A DNA stretch of 13,543 nt from Tessaracoccus flavescens (GTDB lineage Bacteria > Actinomycetota > Actinomycetes > Propionibacteriales > Propionibacteriaceae). Both the position numbers and the translations under genes were made by a program. Location of the stretch: NCBI GenBank assembly GCA_020741375.1, contig DYZF01000057.1, positions 1 through 13,543 on the forward strand, read 5' to 3'. Of this stretch, positions 7,103 to 13,543 are shown piece by piece (the stretch's first letter is position 1; every line of letters starts with the position of its first letter). Below the pieces are notes generated by a model. That model was not told the DNA's origin and searched no databases. It saw only the letters and a program-made list of their open reading frames with translations.

Positions 7103-9655
7103 ATGCCCAAGCTCACCGACCCAGTAGCCGGTGACGCCGATTCCCTCTACGAGCACTTCGCCGCGTGGGCCGAGGCCGAGGGCATCAACCTCTACCCGCA
7201 CCAAGACGAGGCCTCCATCGAGCTGTTCTCCGGCAACAACGTCGTGCTCGCGACGCCCACCGGATCCGGCAAGTCGATGGTGGCGCTCGCGGCGCACTTC
7301 GCCGCCCTCAACACCGACAGGGTGAGCTTCTACACCGCCCCTATCAAGGCCTTGGTGAGCGAGAAGTTCTTCGCGCTATGCGCCGTCTTCGGGGCGGACA
7401 ACGTGGGCATGGTGACCGGCGACGCGTCCGTCAACGCGGATGCGCCCATCATCTGTTGCACCGCGGAGATCCTGGCCAACATCGCGCTGCGCGAGGGGCA
7501 CACGGCCGACGTGGGCCTCGTGATCGCCGACGAGTTCCACTTCTACTCCGAACCCGATCGTGGCTGGGCCTGGCAGGTGCCGCTGCTAGAGCTCCCGCAG
7601 GCGCAGTTCCTGCTGATGAGCGCCACGCTGGGCGACGTCGACCCGCTCATGCGCGATCTGACGGCCCGCACCGGACGGCCGACGGTGCTGATCGATCAGG
7701 CCGAGCGCCCCGTGCCGCTGCTGTTCGAATGGTCCATGACGCCGCTGCAGGAGCGCGTCGTCGATCTCATCCAGGAGCAGAAGGCGCCGGTCTACATCGT
7801 CCACTTCACGCAGGCCGACGCGTTGGAGCGGGCGCAGTCGCTGTTGTCGCTCAACCTGATCACCAAACACGACGCGCACCGGATCGCCGACGAGATCGGG
7901 GCCTTCCGGTTCGGCCCCGGCTTCGGGAAGATCCTCTCCGGGCTAGTCCGCCGGGGGATCGGCGTGCACCACGCCGGCATGCTGCCCAAGTACCGCCGGT
8001 TGGTGGAGCAGCTGGCACAGACCGGCCTGCTCAAGGTGATCTGCGGAACCGACACGCTCGGCGTCGGCATCAACGTGCCCATTCGCACCGTTCTGTTCAC
8101 CGGGCTGACCAAGTTCGACGGCAACCGCGTGCGGCGCCTGCGCTCCCGCGAGTTCCACCAGATCGCTGGCCGGGCCGGACGCGCCGGCTACGACACCGTC
8201 GGCTTCGTCGTCGTGCAGGCGCCCGAGCATGTGATTGAGAACGAGCGGGCGCTCGCCAAGATCGGCGACGACGAGAAGAAGCGCAAGAAGTTCGTCCGGA
8301 AGAAGCCGCCCGAGGGCTTCGTGGGCTGGACCGAGGACACGTTCGACAAGATCATCGTCGCCGAGCCGGAGAACCTGATCAGCCGGATGCAGGTGACCCA
8401 CGGCACCATCCTCAACATCGCCCAGCGCCCCGGCAACAGCTTCGAAGCGATGAAGCGGATGCTGGATTCCTCGCACGAATCGATCGACAAGAAGCGCAGC
8501 CTGAAGCGCCGCTCGCTGGCGATCACCCGTGGCCTGCTCAACTCCGGCGTGCTGGTCAAGCTGCAGGAACCTGACGCCCACGGCGGCTGGTGCGTCATGG
8601 CCGACTCCGTCGGCGACGACTTCGCGCTCAACCAGCCCCTTGCGCCGTTCGCCGTCGCTTCCTTGGCGCTGTTGGATAAGGAGTCACCCACGTATCACCT
8701 CGACGTGGTGAGCGTCATCGAGGCGGTACTGGAAGACCCGTTCCAGGTGCTGCTCGGGCAGCAATTCGTCGCGCGCGGTGAGGCAGTTGCGCAGATGAAG
8801 GCCGACGGCGTCGAATACGACGAGCGCATGGAGTTGCTGGAAGAGGTCACGTGGCCCAAGCCGCTGGCCGAGTTGTTGGAGCACGCGGTGGGCATCTACG
8901 TGCAGTCGCACCCGTGGGTGGACGCGTCGCAGCTCTCGCCGAAGACCGTCGTGCGCGACATGTGGGAGCGAGCCATGAGCTTCTCCCAGATGATCTCGTT
9001 CTACAAGCTGCAACGCAGCGAGGGCACGGTGCTGCGCTACCTCTCCGACGCGTACCGAGCGCTACGGCACACGGTGCCCGACGAGTACCGCACCGAGGAA
9101 CTCGACGATCTCGTGGAATGGCTGGGGGAGACCGTCCGGCAGACCGATTCGTCCCTCCTGGACGAGTGGGAGGCGTTGACCGATCCGGATAAGGTGGCCG
9201 CCGCCGTCGCCGCTGCAGCCGCAGGCGCCCCTCCGCCGCCTCCGCGACCGGTGACCGGCAACGAGCGGGCCTTCACCGCGATGCTCCGCACCGCCATGTT
9301 CCGGCGTGTGGAGCTGGCCGCCCGCGACGACGTCGACGGCCTGGCAGCACTGGAGGCATCGTCGGCCGCGCTGGCTGATCCGCCCCTCGACGTGCTGATG
9401 GACGCCGACGCGTGGGACGAGGCGTTGGGCGACTACTGGGATGAGCACGACGACCTCCTCATCGACGGCGATGCCCGCGGTCCGGGACTGTTCCGGATCG
9501 ACAAGCGGCCCGGAGTATGGTCACTGACGCAAGTGATCAACGATCCAGAGGGCAACCACGATTGGCGAATCCGCGCCGAAGCGGATCTGGCCGCCAGCGA
9601 TGCCGCGGGCAGCGCCGTCGTCAGAGCCCTCGTCTTCGAACGCCTCGACGGATAG
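7103..9655 (+). CDS. Ski2-like superfamily 2 helicase with DUF3516-type C-terminus
   Basis: 850 residues from ATG 7103; GTG 7094 would add three residues but overlaps the proposed -10. It is an ATP-dependent nucleic-acid helicase, by family most likely acting on RNA. Motifs in order: Q-like YPHQ 31-34, motif I TPTGSGKS 51-58, Ia TAPIKAL 78-84, TGD 105-107, motif II DEFH 143-146, III SATL 173-176, V TDTLGVGINVP 316-326, VI QIAGRAGRAG 353-362. A Lys-rich linker (about 386-402) leads into a long helical C-terminal half. An Ala-rich then proline run lies at about 699-715, and the end has the DP..DWRIRAEADLAASDAAG pattern typical of the actinobacterial DUF3516 region. The biological role is unknown to me. 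The thioesterase gene begins 8 bases downstream. Confidence 0.9.
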   Translation: MPKLTDPVAGDADSLYEHFAAWAEAEGINLYPHQDEASIELFSGNNVVLATPTGSGKSMVALAAHFAALNTDRVSFYTAPIKALVSEKFFALCAVFGADNVGMVTGDASVNADAPIICCTAEILANIALREGHTADVGLVIADEFHFYSEPDRGWAWQVPLLELPQAQFLLMSATLGDVDPLMRDLTARTGRPTVLIDQAERPVPLLFEWSMTPLQERVVDLIQEQKAPVYIVHFTQADALERAQSLLSLNLITKHDAHRIADEIGAFRFGPGFGKILSGLVRRGIGVHHAGMLPKYRRLVEQLAQTGLLKVICGTDTLGVGINVPIRTVLFTGLTKFDGNRVRRLRSREFHQIAGRAGRAGYDTVGFVVVQAPEHVIENERALAKIGDDEKKRKKFVRKKPPEGFVGWTEDTFDKIIVAEPENLISRMQVTHGTILNIAQRPGNSFEAMKRMLDSSHESIDKKRSLKRRSLAITRGLLNSGVLVKLQEPDAHGGWCVMADSVGDDFALNQPLAPFAVASLALLDKESPTYHLDVVSVIEAVLEDPFQVLLGQQFVARGEAVAQMKADGVEYDERMELLEEVTWPKPLAELLEHAVGIYVQSHPWVDASQLSPKTVVRDMWERAMSFSQMISFYKLQRSEGTVLRYLSDAYRALRHTVPDEYRTEELDDLVEWLGETVRQTDSSLLDEWEALTDPDKVAAAVAAAAAGAPPPPPRPVTGNERAFTAMLRTAMFRRVELAARDDVDGLAALEASSAALADPPLDVLMDADAWDEALGDYWDEHDDLLIDGDARGPGLFRIDKRPGVWSLTQVINDPEGNHDWRIRAEADLAASDAAGSAVVRALVFERLDG

Positions 9656-9663
9656 GAGCGCCC

Positions 9664-10626
9664 ATGCCGGGCACACAGCGCGAAGTCACCCTCAGGTTCA
9701 TGGCCGAGCCGATGGACGCCAATGTGCGCGGCTTCGTCGACGGCGGCAAGGTGCTGGAATGGATCGACAAGGCCGGCTACGCGGCGGCCGTCGGGTGGGC
9801 CGGCACCTACGCGGTGACTGGCTATGTGGGCAACATCCACTTCATCCACCCGGTGCTGTCCACCGACATCGTCATCGTGCAGGCGCGCTTGGTCTACACC
9901 GGTCGCACCTCCATGCAGATCGTCTGCACCGTCGCCAGCGGCGACCCCCGCTCCGACGAGCGGCGTCTCAACACCCAGTGCATCTTGCAGTTCGTGGCGA
10001 TGGAGGACGACAAGTCGGTGCCGGTGCCCGAGTTCGTCCCGGAGGACGACTGGGAGCGGGAACAACACGCCCGCGCCGTCGAGCTCAACGCCGCGCGTCG
10101 GGCCATTGAGGAGGCGATGGCCGAACAGTCGTACGACGGCGAGTCTGAGGCCTGCCGCGAGACGCTGCGCTTCCTGGCCGACCCGACCGACGTCAACTGG
10201 GGCGGGAAGGTGCACGGCGGTTACGTCATGGCGTGGATCGACAACGCCGCCCAGGTGGTGGCCGAGCGGTGGAACGCAGGGGCGGCTGCCCTCGTCTTCG
10301 CTGGCGGCGTGCGTTTCTACCGCCCGATGTTCATCGGCGACCTGGTTGAGGTAGAAGCCAGGCTGATGTACACCGGCACCACGAGCATGCACATCAACGT
10401 CGTGGTCCGCTCGGGCGATCCGCGCACCCGGGACCTGAAGGAGACCACGCACTGCACGATGGTGTTCTGCGGGATCGATGATCAGGGCCGCAAGCGCCCC
10501 GTGCCGTCGTGGGAGCCGACGCTGCCGCTCGACATCGCGCTGCAGGACCACGCGAAGGACATGATCGACATCCGCGAGCGTCTGCTGCGCCCGCTGCCCA
10601 AGGAACTGCCCCCGGGTCTCGTGTGA
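9664..10626 (+). CDS. Tandem double-hotdog acyl-CoA thioesterase
   Basis: 320 residues, ATG 9664 with AGGAG at 9654-9658 overlapping the helicase stop, so translation is probably coupled. It should hydrolyse acyl-CoA thioesters. Two 4HBT hotdog repeats are offset by 158 residues: residues 12-35 (FMAEPMDANVRGFVDGG ending in WID) and 170-193 (FLADPTDVNWGGKVHGG ending in WID), then VYTGRTSM..SGDPR at 77-95 and MYTGTTSM..SGDPR at 235-253. The Asn (N20, N178) and the helix aspartate (D35, D193) are kept in both. D26 in repeat 1 replaces H184 of repeat 2, so the two sites may not be equivalent. A helical linker with many charges joins them (about 126-160). Acyl chain preference cannot be read. Confidence 0.88.
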   Translation: MPGTQREVTLRFMAEPMDANVRGFVDGGKVLEWIDKAGYAAAVGWAGTYAVTGYVGNIHFIHPVLSTDIVIVQARLVYTGRTSMQIVCTVASGDPRSDERRLNTQCILQFVAMEDDKSVPVPEFVPEDDWEREQHARAVELNAARRAIEEAMAEQSYDGESEACRETLRFLADPTDVNWGGKVHGGYVMAWIDNAAQVVAERWNAGAAALVFAGGVRFYRPMFIGDLVEVEARLMYTGTTSMHINVVVRSGDPRTRDLKETTHCTMVFCGIDDQGRKRPVPSWEPTLPLDIALQDHAKDMIDIRERLLRPLPKELPPGLV

Positions 10627-10636
10627 CAGTCGCGGA

Positions 10637-11401
10637 CTAGGCGGAGCCGAAGCGCCGATCGCGCTGCACGTACTCCTCTACGGCGCCCCACAGGTCACGC
10701 CGGTCGAAATCCGGCCACAACTGATCCAAGAAGATCATCTCGGCGTACGCCGACTGCCACAGCAGGAAATTAGACGTGCGCTGCTCACCGGAGCTGCGCA
10801 GGAACAGATCGACGTCAGGGATCTCGGGCTCGTCAAGGAACTTCGCGAACCGATCCTCGGTGAGCCGGTCCGGATCCAGCTTGCCGGCGGCGGCCAGACG
10901 CGCGATCTCGCGGGCGGCGTCGACGATCTCGGCGCGACCTCCGTAGTTCACGCAGAACTGCAGCGTCAGGGTCTCGTTGCCCTTGCTCATCTCCTCGGCC
11001 ACCTCTAGCTCCTTGATCACCGAGCCCCACAGCCGCGGCCGACGACCGGCCCACCGGATCCGCACCCCCAGATCGTTCAGCTCGTCGCGGCGCCGGTGGA
11101 TGACGTCGCGGTTGAACCCCATCAGCCAGCGCACCTCATCTGGGGAGCGCTTCCAGTTCTCGGTGGAGAACGCGTAGGCCGACAGGTATGGGATGCCCAG
11201 TTCGATGGCGCCGTGGATGACGTCGAGCAGTGACGCCTCGCCCATGGCGTGGCCTTCGGTGCGCTTGAGCCCGCGCTGCTTCGCCCATCTCCCGTTGCCG
11301 TCCATCACGATGGCGACATGCTGCGGCAGCGCCTTCTTGGGGAGGGTGGGCGCGGTGGCGCCGCTGGGATGCGGGGTGGGGCGACGGCGAGGCTGAGGCA
11401 C
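10637..11401 (-). CDS. uppS: Isoprenyl transferase (undecaprenyl/decaprenyl diphosphate synthase type)
   Basis: 254 residues. This cis-prenyltransferase elongates an allylic diphosphate with isopentenyl diphosphate to make the polyprenyl carrier lipid for cell-wall synthesis. Signature motifs: [12 protein letters not shown] at 29-40 (catalytic D34), [13 protein letters not shown] at 74-86, and [15 protein letters not shown] at 202-216 with the substrate-binding R202 and R208, then [14 protein letters not shown] proline/arginine-rich tail of about 25 residues precedes the fold. The GTG start is supported by a -10 six bases upstream. It diverges from recO and converges with the thioesterase gene, leaving only 10 bases between stops. 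Whether the product is C50, C55 or shorter cannot be decided. Confidence 0.95.
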   Translation of the reverse strand: MPQPRRRPTPHPSGATAPTLPKKALPQHVAIVMDGNGRWAKQRGLKRTEGHAMGEASLLDVIHGAIELGIPYLSAYAFSTENWKRSPDEVRWLMGFNRDVIHRRRDELNDLGVRIRWAGRRPRLWGSVIKELEVAEEMSKGNETLTLQFCVNYGGRAEIVDAAREIARLAAAGKLDPDRLTEDRFAKFLDEPEIPDVDLFLRSSGEQRTSNFLLWQSAYAEMIFLDQLWPDFDRRDLWGAVEEYVQRDRRFGSA

Positions 11402-11407
11402 GGTGCG

Positions 11408-11413
11408 AGCCTA
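11408..11413 (-). promoter_or_regulatory. Candidate -10 element of uppS
   Basis: On the minus strand this reads TAGGCT and ends 6 bases before the GTG of uppS, with no Shine-Dalgarno between. This fits a leaderless transcript. Confidence 0.5.
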
Positions 11414-11419
11414 CCGGCC

Positions 11420-11425
11420 TACACT
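11420..11425 (+). promoter_or_regulatory. Candidate -10 element of recO
   Basis: TACACT ends 6 bases before GTG 11432, with no Shine-Dalgarno. It lies 6 bases from the opposed uppS -10, so polymerase could occupy only one direction at a time. Any -35 would lie within or at the edge of uppS. Confidence 0.5.
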
Positions 11426-11431
11426 CGGGCC

Positions 11432-12154
11432 GTGCCCACTTACCGCGACGAAGCCGTGGTGTTGCGGACCCACCAGCTCGGTGAGGCGGACCGCATCATC
11501 ACGCTGCTGACGCGCACGCACGGCAAGGTTCGAGCCGTGGCGAAGGGCGTGCGGAAGACGTCGTCGAAGTTCGGTGGGCGGCTGGAGCCGTTCAGTCACG
11601 TGGACATCCAGTTCGCCGAAGGGCGCGGTTCGCTGGAAGTGGTGACGCAGTGCGAATCGCTGCACGTCACCAAGCTGGCCTCGGACTACACACGGTTCAC
11701 GGCCGCGGAGGTGCTCGTGGAGACGGCAGACCGGCTCGTGGCGGAGGAGGGCAGCCCCTCCCTACAGCAGTACCGGCTCCTCTTGGGTGCCCTGCTCACG
11801 CTGGAGGCTGGCGACAAGCCCGCCCCGCTCGTTGTGGATTCCTACCTGCTGCGGGCGCTGGCGATCGCGGGTTACGCCGTCGCCACCTCAACGTGTGCCG
11901 GGTGCGGCTCGTCGGAGGTGAAGTGGTTCTCGCCGCAGGGCGGCGGGGCCGTGTGCACGTCGTGCCGGCCGTCAGCGGCGCCTCAGCTCGACGGCGAAGC
12001 CAGCCGCCACCTCGGGGCGCTCTTGGCGGGGGATTGGGAGTCGGCGTTGCTCACGGATCGCTCGGTGCAGCAGCGGGTGGATTCCATGGTGGTGGCCTAC
12101 GCCACGTGGCATCTGGACCGGGCCTTGCGGTCGCTGCCTTACTTCGAGCGCTAG
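11432..12154 (+). CDS. recO: DNA repair protein RecO
   Basis: 240 residues from GTG 11432. RecO helps load RecA onto SSB-coated single-stranded DNA in the RecFOR pathway. The N-terminal OB fold begins with the conserved TYRDEAVVLRTHQLGEADRI (residues 3-22) and continues with THGKVRAVAKGVRKTSSKFGGRLEPF. A four-cysteine zinc site follows: C155-x2-C158 and C175-x2-C178. The frame stays open far upstream inside uppS, but homology starts at VPTYRDE and the proposed -10 sits just before it, so the GTG is preferred. The gene tail faces the ECF transporter gene across 65 bases. Confidence 0.95.
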   Translation: MPTYRDEAVVLRTHQLGEADRIITLLTRTHGKVRAVAKGVRKTSSKFGGRLEPFSHVDIQFAEGRGSLEVVTQCESLHVTKLASDYTRFTAAEVLVETADRLVAEEGSPSLQQYRLLLGALLTLEAGDKPAPLVVDSYLLRALAIAGYAVATSTCAGCGSSEVKWFSPQGGGAVCTSCRPSAAPQLDGEASRHLGALLAGDWESALLTDRSVQQRVDSMVVAYATWHLDRALRSLPYFER

Positions 12155-12167
12155 TTGAATCGCCGTG

Positions 12168-12189
12168 GCGGGCCTTCGGCGCCGCCCGC
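12168..12189. terminator. Weak hairpin between convergent recO and ECF genes
   Basis: GCGGGC (12168-12173) pairs with GCCCGC (12184-12189) around a 10-base loop. It lies in the 65-base convergent gap and could serve both strands, but no T-run follows. Confidence 0.3.
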
Positions 12190-12219
12190 AGCGACACCGT
12201 CGTCATCGAGCAGTCTGGC

Positions 12220-13044
12220 TCAGCGGTAGAGCGGCCAGGCCTGCCCGGCGGCGAACGCACCGACCACGAGCGAGACGGTGACCACGAGCATCATCCAGTC
12301 CACCATCCCCATCCTCAGTTGCCCGAGCCGGATGCTGCGAGCCCGGCCGTCAACCGTGGCGTAGGTGAAGCCCCTGGTCTCGAGCGCCTCGACGGTTGTG
12401 CGGACGTTTTTCGCGGTGTTCAGGAAGATCGGGTAGAAGCTGAGGATCGCCATCTTCGCCCAGTGCACGACGCTGCGCCAGCCGAGGAAGCCGTGTTTCT
12501 CCGGTGGCGCCATGCGCAGGCGGAAGCCGTCGAACACCGTGTTGAACTCCTCCACCATGATGGGCAGCATCCGGTAGCCATAGCTGACGCCGAAGGCGAA
12601 CAGCTCGGGCATGCGGAAGGCGAGCAGGGCGTCGGAGAGCTTCTCCGGGTCCAGCGAGACGAAGGCCGCCATGGACGCCATCGAGATGATGCCGAGCTTC
12701 AGGTTGACCACGCCCAGCGCCGCGAGGGTGCCGACGTTCCCGCCGAAAATGAGCGACACGAGGATCAGGTAGAAGATCTCGAAGCCGATGCCGATGATGA
12801 ACAGGCCCAGCACCAGGGGGCCAACGCGGGCGAGGAACACCCCGATGGCCGCGATGACGAACAGCACGGCGAGCACCGTGACGTTGTGCGTGAACCAAGG
12901 GACGAACGCCATGATGAGGTACCAGACCATCACCGCTCGGGGGTCGCGTCGCGAGAACATGCCTCCGCGGGTGGCGTAGGCCGTGCGGATCAGTTCGAGC
13001 TTGACCCACTCGACCGACAGCACGTCGCGTTGCTTCCTCAACAT
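12220..13044 (-). CDS. ECF transporter transmembrane (T) component
   Basis: 274 residues. It is the membrane coupling subunit of an energy-coupling-factor importer, linking a substrate-specific S protein to the ATPases. After a polar amphipathic start, membrane segments lie near residues 36-52, 55-72, 75-100, 107-130 and 250-268. The C-terminal coupling motif is clear as ALETRGF (220-226). The first coupling helix appears as FRLRM (174-178), which departs from the usual Arg-x-Arg-Gly form. ATG 13044 overlaps the end of the ATPase gene by 7 bases (ATGTTGA), so the two are coupled. No S component is in the window, so the vitamin or metal substrate is unknown; HMP/thiamine-type YkoEDC-like systems are one possibility. 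Confidence 0.88.
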   Translation of the reverse strand: MLRKQRDVLSVEWVKLELIRTAYATRGGMFSRRDPRAVMVWYLIMAFVPWFTHNVTVLAVLFVIAAIGVFLARVGPLVLGLFIIGIGFEIFYLILVSLIFGGNVGTLAALGVVNLKLGIISMASMAAFVSLDPEKLSDALLAFRMPELFAFGVSYGYRMLPIMVEEFNTVFDGFRLRMAPPEKHGFLGWRSVVHWAKMAILSFYPIFLNTAKNVRTTVEALETRGFTYATVDGRARSIRLGQLRMGMVDWMMLVVTVSLVVGAFAAGQAWPLYR

Positions 13045-13543
13045 GGCACCTTCTCCCTGATCTGCAGGCAGTCCAGCAGTTCGACGACGTTGAGCGGGGG
13101 CCGGCGCAACCCCAGGGCGAGCCCGAGCTGCGCGACCTGCGGCGGCACCAGGCGCACCCGCGCCATGAGCTCCGGCTGGGCGAACAGGTCCCGGGGCTCC
13201 ACGTCGGCGGCGATCCTGCCGTGTTCGAGCACGATGACCCGGTTGGCCCAGTCGGCGACCAGGTGCATGTCGTGGGTGGCCACGACCGCGCAGGAGATGG
13301 CATCGGAGAGGTCTGAGAGCATCGCGGTGACTCCCTCCCTGGAGGCGACGTCGAGCGAGGACGTCGGTTCGTCGAGCAGCAGGACGCGCGGACGCATGGC
13401 CAGGCCGATGGCGAGCGTGGCCCGGCGCTGTTGGCCCCCGGACAGCGTGCGGCCGTCCCGCTCGGCGAACCCGCTGAGGTTGACGCGGTCGATGACCTGC
13501 TCGGCGAGGTCCTGCCAGCCGTCCATCCTGCGCCCGGACGGGA
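13038..13543 (-). CDS. ECF-type ABC ATPase, C-terminal part (5' end outside window)
   Basis: The frame is open to the window edge and ends at TGA 13038-13040; the Walker A region lies beyond the window. Counting from the ATG at 13526 (probably internal), the ABC signature is LSGGQQRR at residues 28-35, Walker B LLLDEPTSSLD at 49-59 with the catalytic glutamate, and the H-switch VVATHDMHL at 81-89. The tail (RVRLVPPQVAQLGLALG) resembles the C-terminal helices of EcfA proteins. It powers uptake with the overlapping T component. It could be a single-domain EcfA or the second half of a fused double ATPase; the missing 5' part would decide. Confidence 0.9.
   Translation of the reverse strand, partial: PSGRRMDGWQDLAEQVIDRVNLSGFAERDGRTLSGGQQRRATLAIGLAMRPRVLLLDEPTSSLDVASREGVTAMLSDLSDAISCAVVATHDMHLVADWANRVIVLEHGRIAADVEPRDLFAQPELMARVRLVPPQVAQLGLALGLRRPPLNVVELLDCLQIREKVPC

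Noticed and set aside
9198..9252. Ala and Pro runs in the helicase as a frameshift or repeat expansion
   Set aside because: The frame continues into the conserved DUF3516-type ending, so this is a linker between domains.
11249..11431. N-terminal extension of recO into uppS
   Set aside because: The extra 61 residues are antisense to uppS and resemble no RecO; the conserved fold begins right at GTG 11432.

Overview
The window is GC-rich, densely coded DNA with many GTG starts, and its proteins look actinobacterial: a LeuA of the long mycobacterial type, a DUF3516-type Ski2-like helicase, and start codons sitting 6-9 bases after a TAnnnT hexamer with no Shine-Dalgarno. The era / leuA / uppS / recO neighbourhood suggests Actinomycetes, possibly Propionibacteriales. 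That placement is inference, not a database match.

Layout. (1) 1-719: the 3' part of era (ribosome assembly GTPase). (2) 895-4062: a three-gene sugar importer of the CUT1 ABC class, made of a lipoprotein binding protein and two MalF/MalG-like permeases with no ATPase gene. A LacI-type operator-like palindrome (774-787) lies upstream and a very stable stem-loop (2168-2200) separates the binding protein from the permeases. (3) 4063-4340: a non-coding stretch with an 81-base near-perfect palindrome (4088-4168), followed by a probable leucine attenuator with a short leader peptide carrying three consecutive Leu codons. (4) 4341-6077: leuA, closed by a 15-bp terminator hairpin. (5) 6169-7092: a membrane-anchored metallophosphoesterase; 7103-9655: a Ski2-like helicase; 9664-10626: a double-hotdog thioesterase translationally coupled to the helicase. 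(6) 10637-11401 (minus) uppS and 11432-12154 (plus) recO diverge from a 30-bp spacer holding two opposed -10 elements. (7) 12220-13543 (minus): an ECF transporter T component overlapping by 7 bases the 3' end of an ABC ATPase gene that runs off the window.

How it fits together. Most genes are housekeeping (era, leuA, uppS, recO). The sugar importer looks like an accessory cassette placed between era and leuA, probably controlled by a LacI-family repressor encoded elsewhere and powered by a shared MsiK/MalK-like ATPase. The least explained elements are non-coding: the 81-base palindrome, the leu leader, and the recurring leaderless-promoter layout. I found no CRISPR array, rRNA, tRNA, transposase or defence system.
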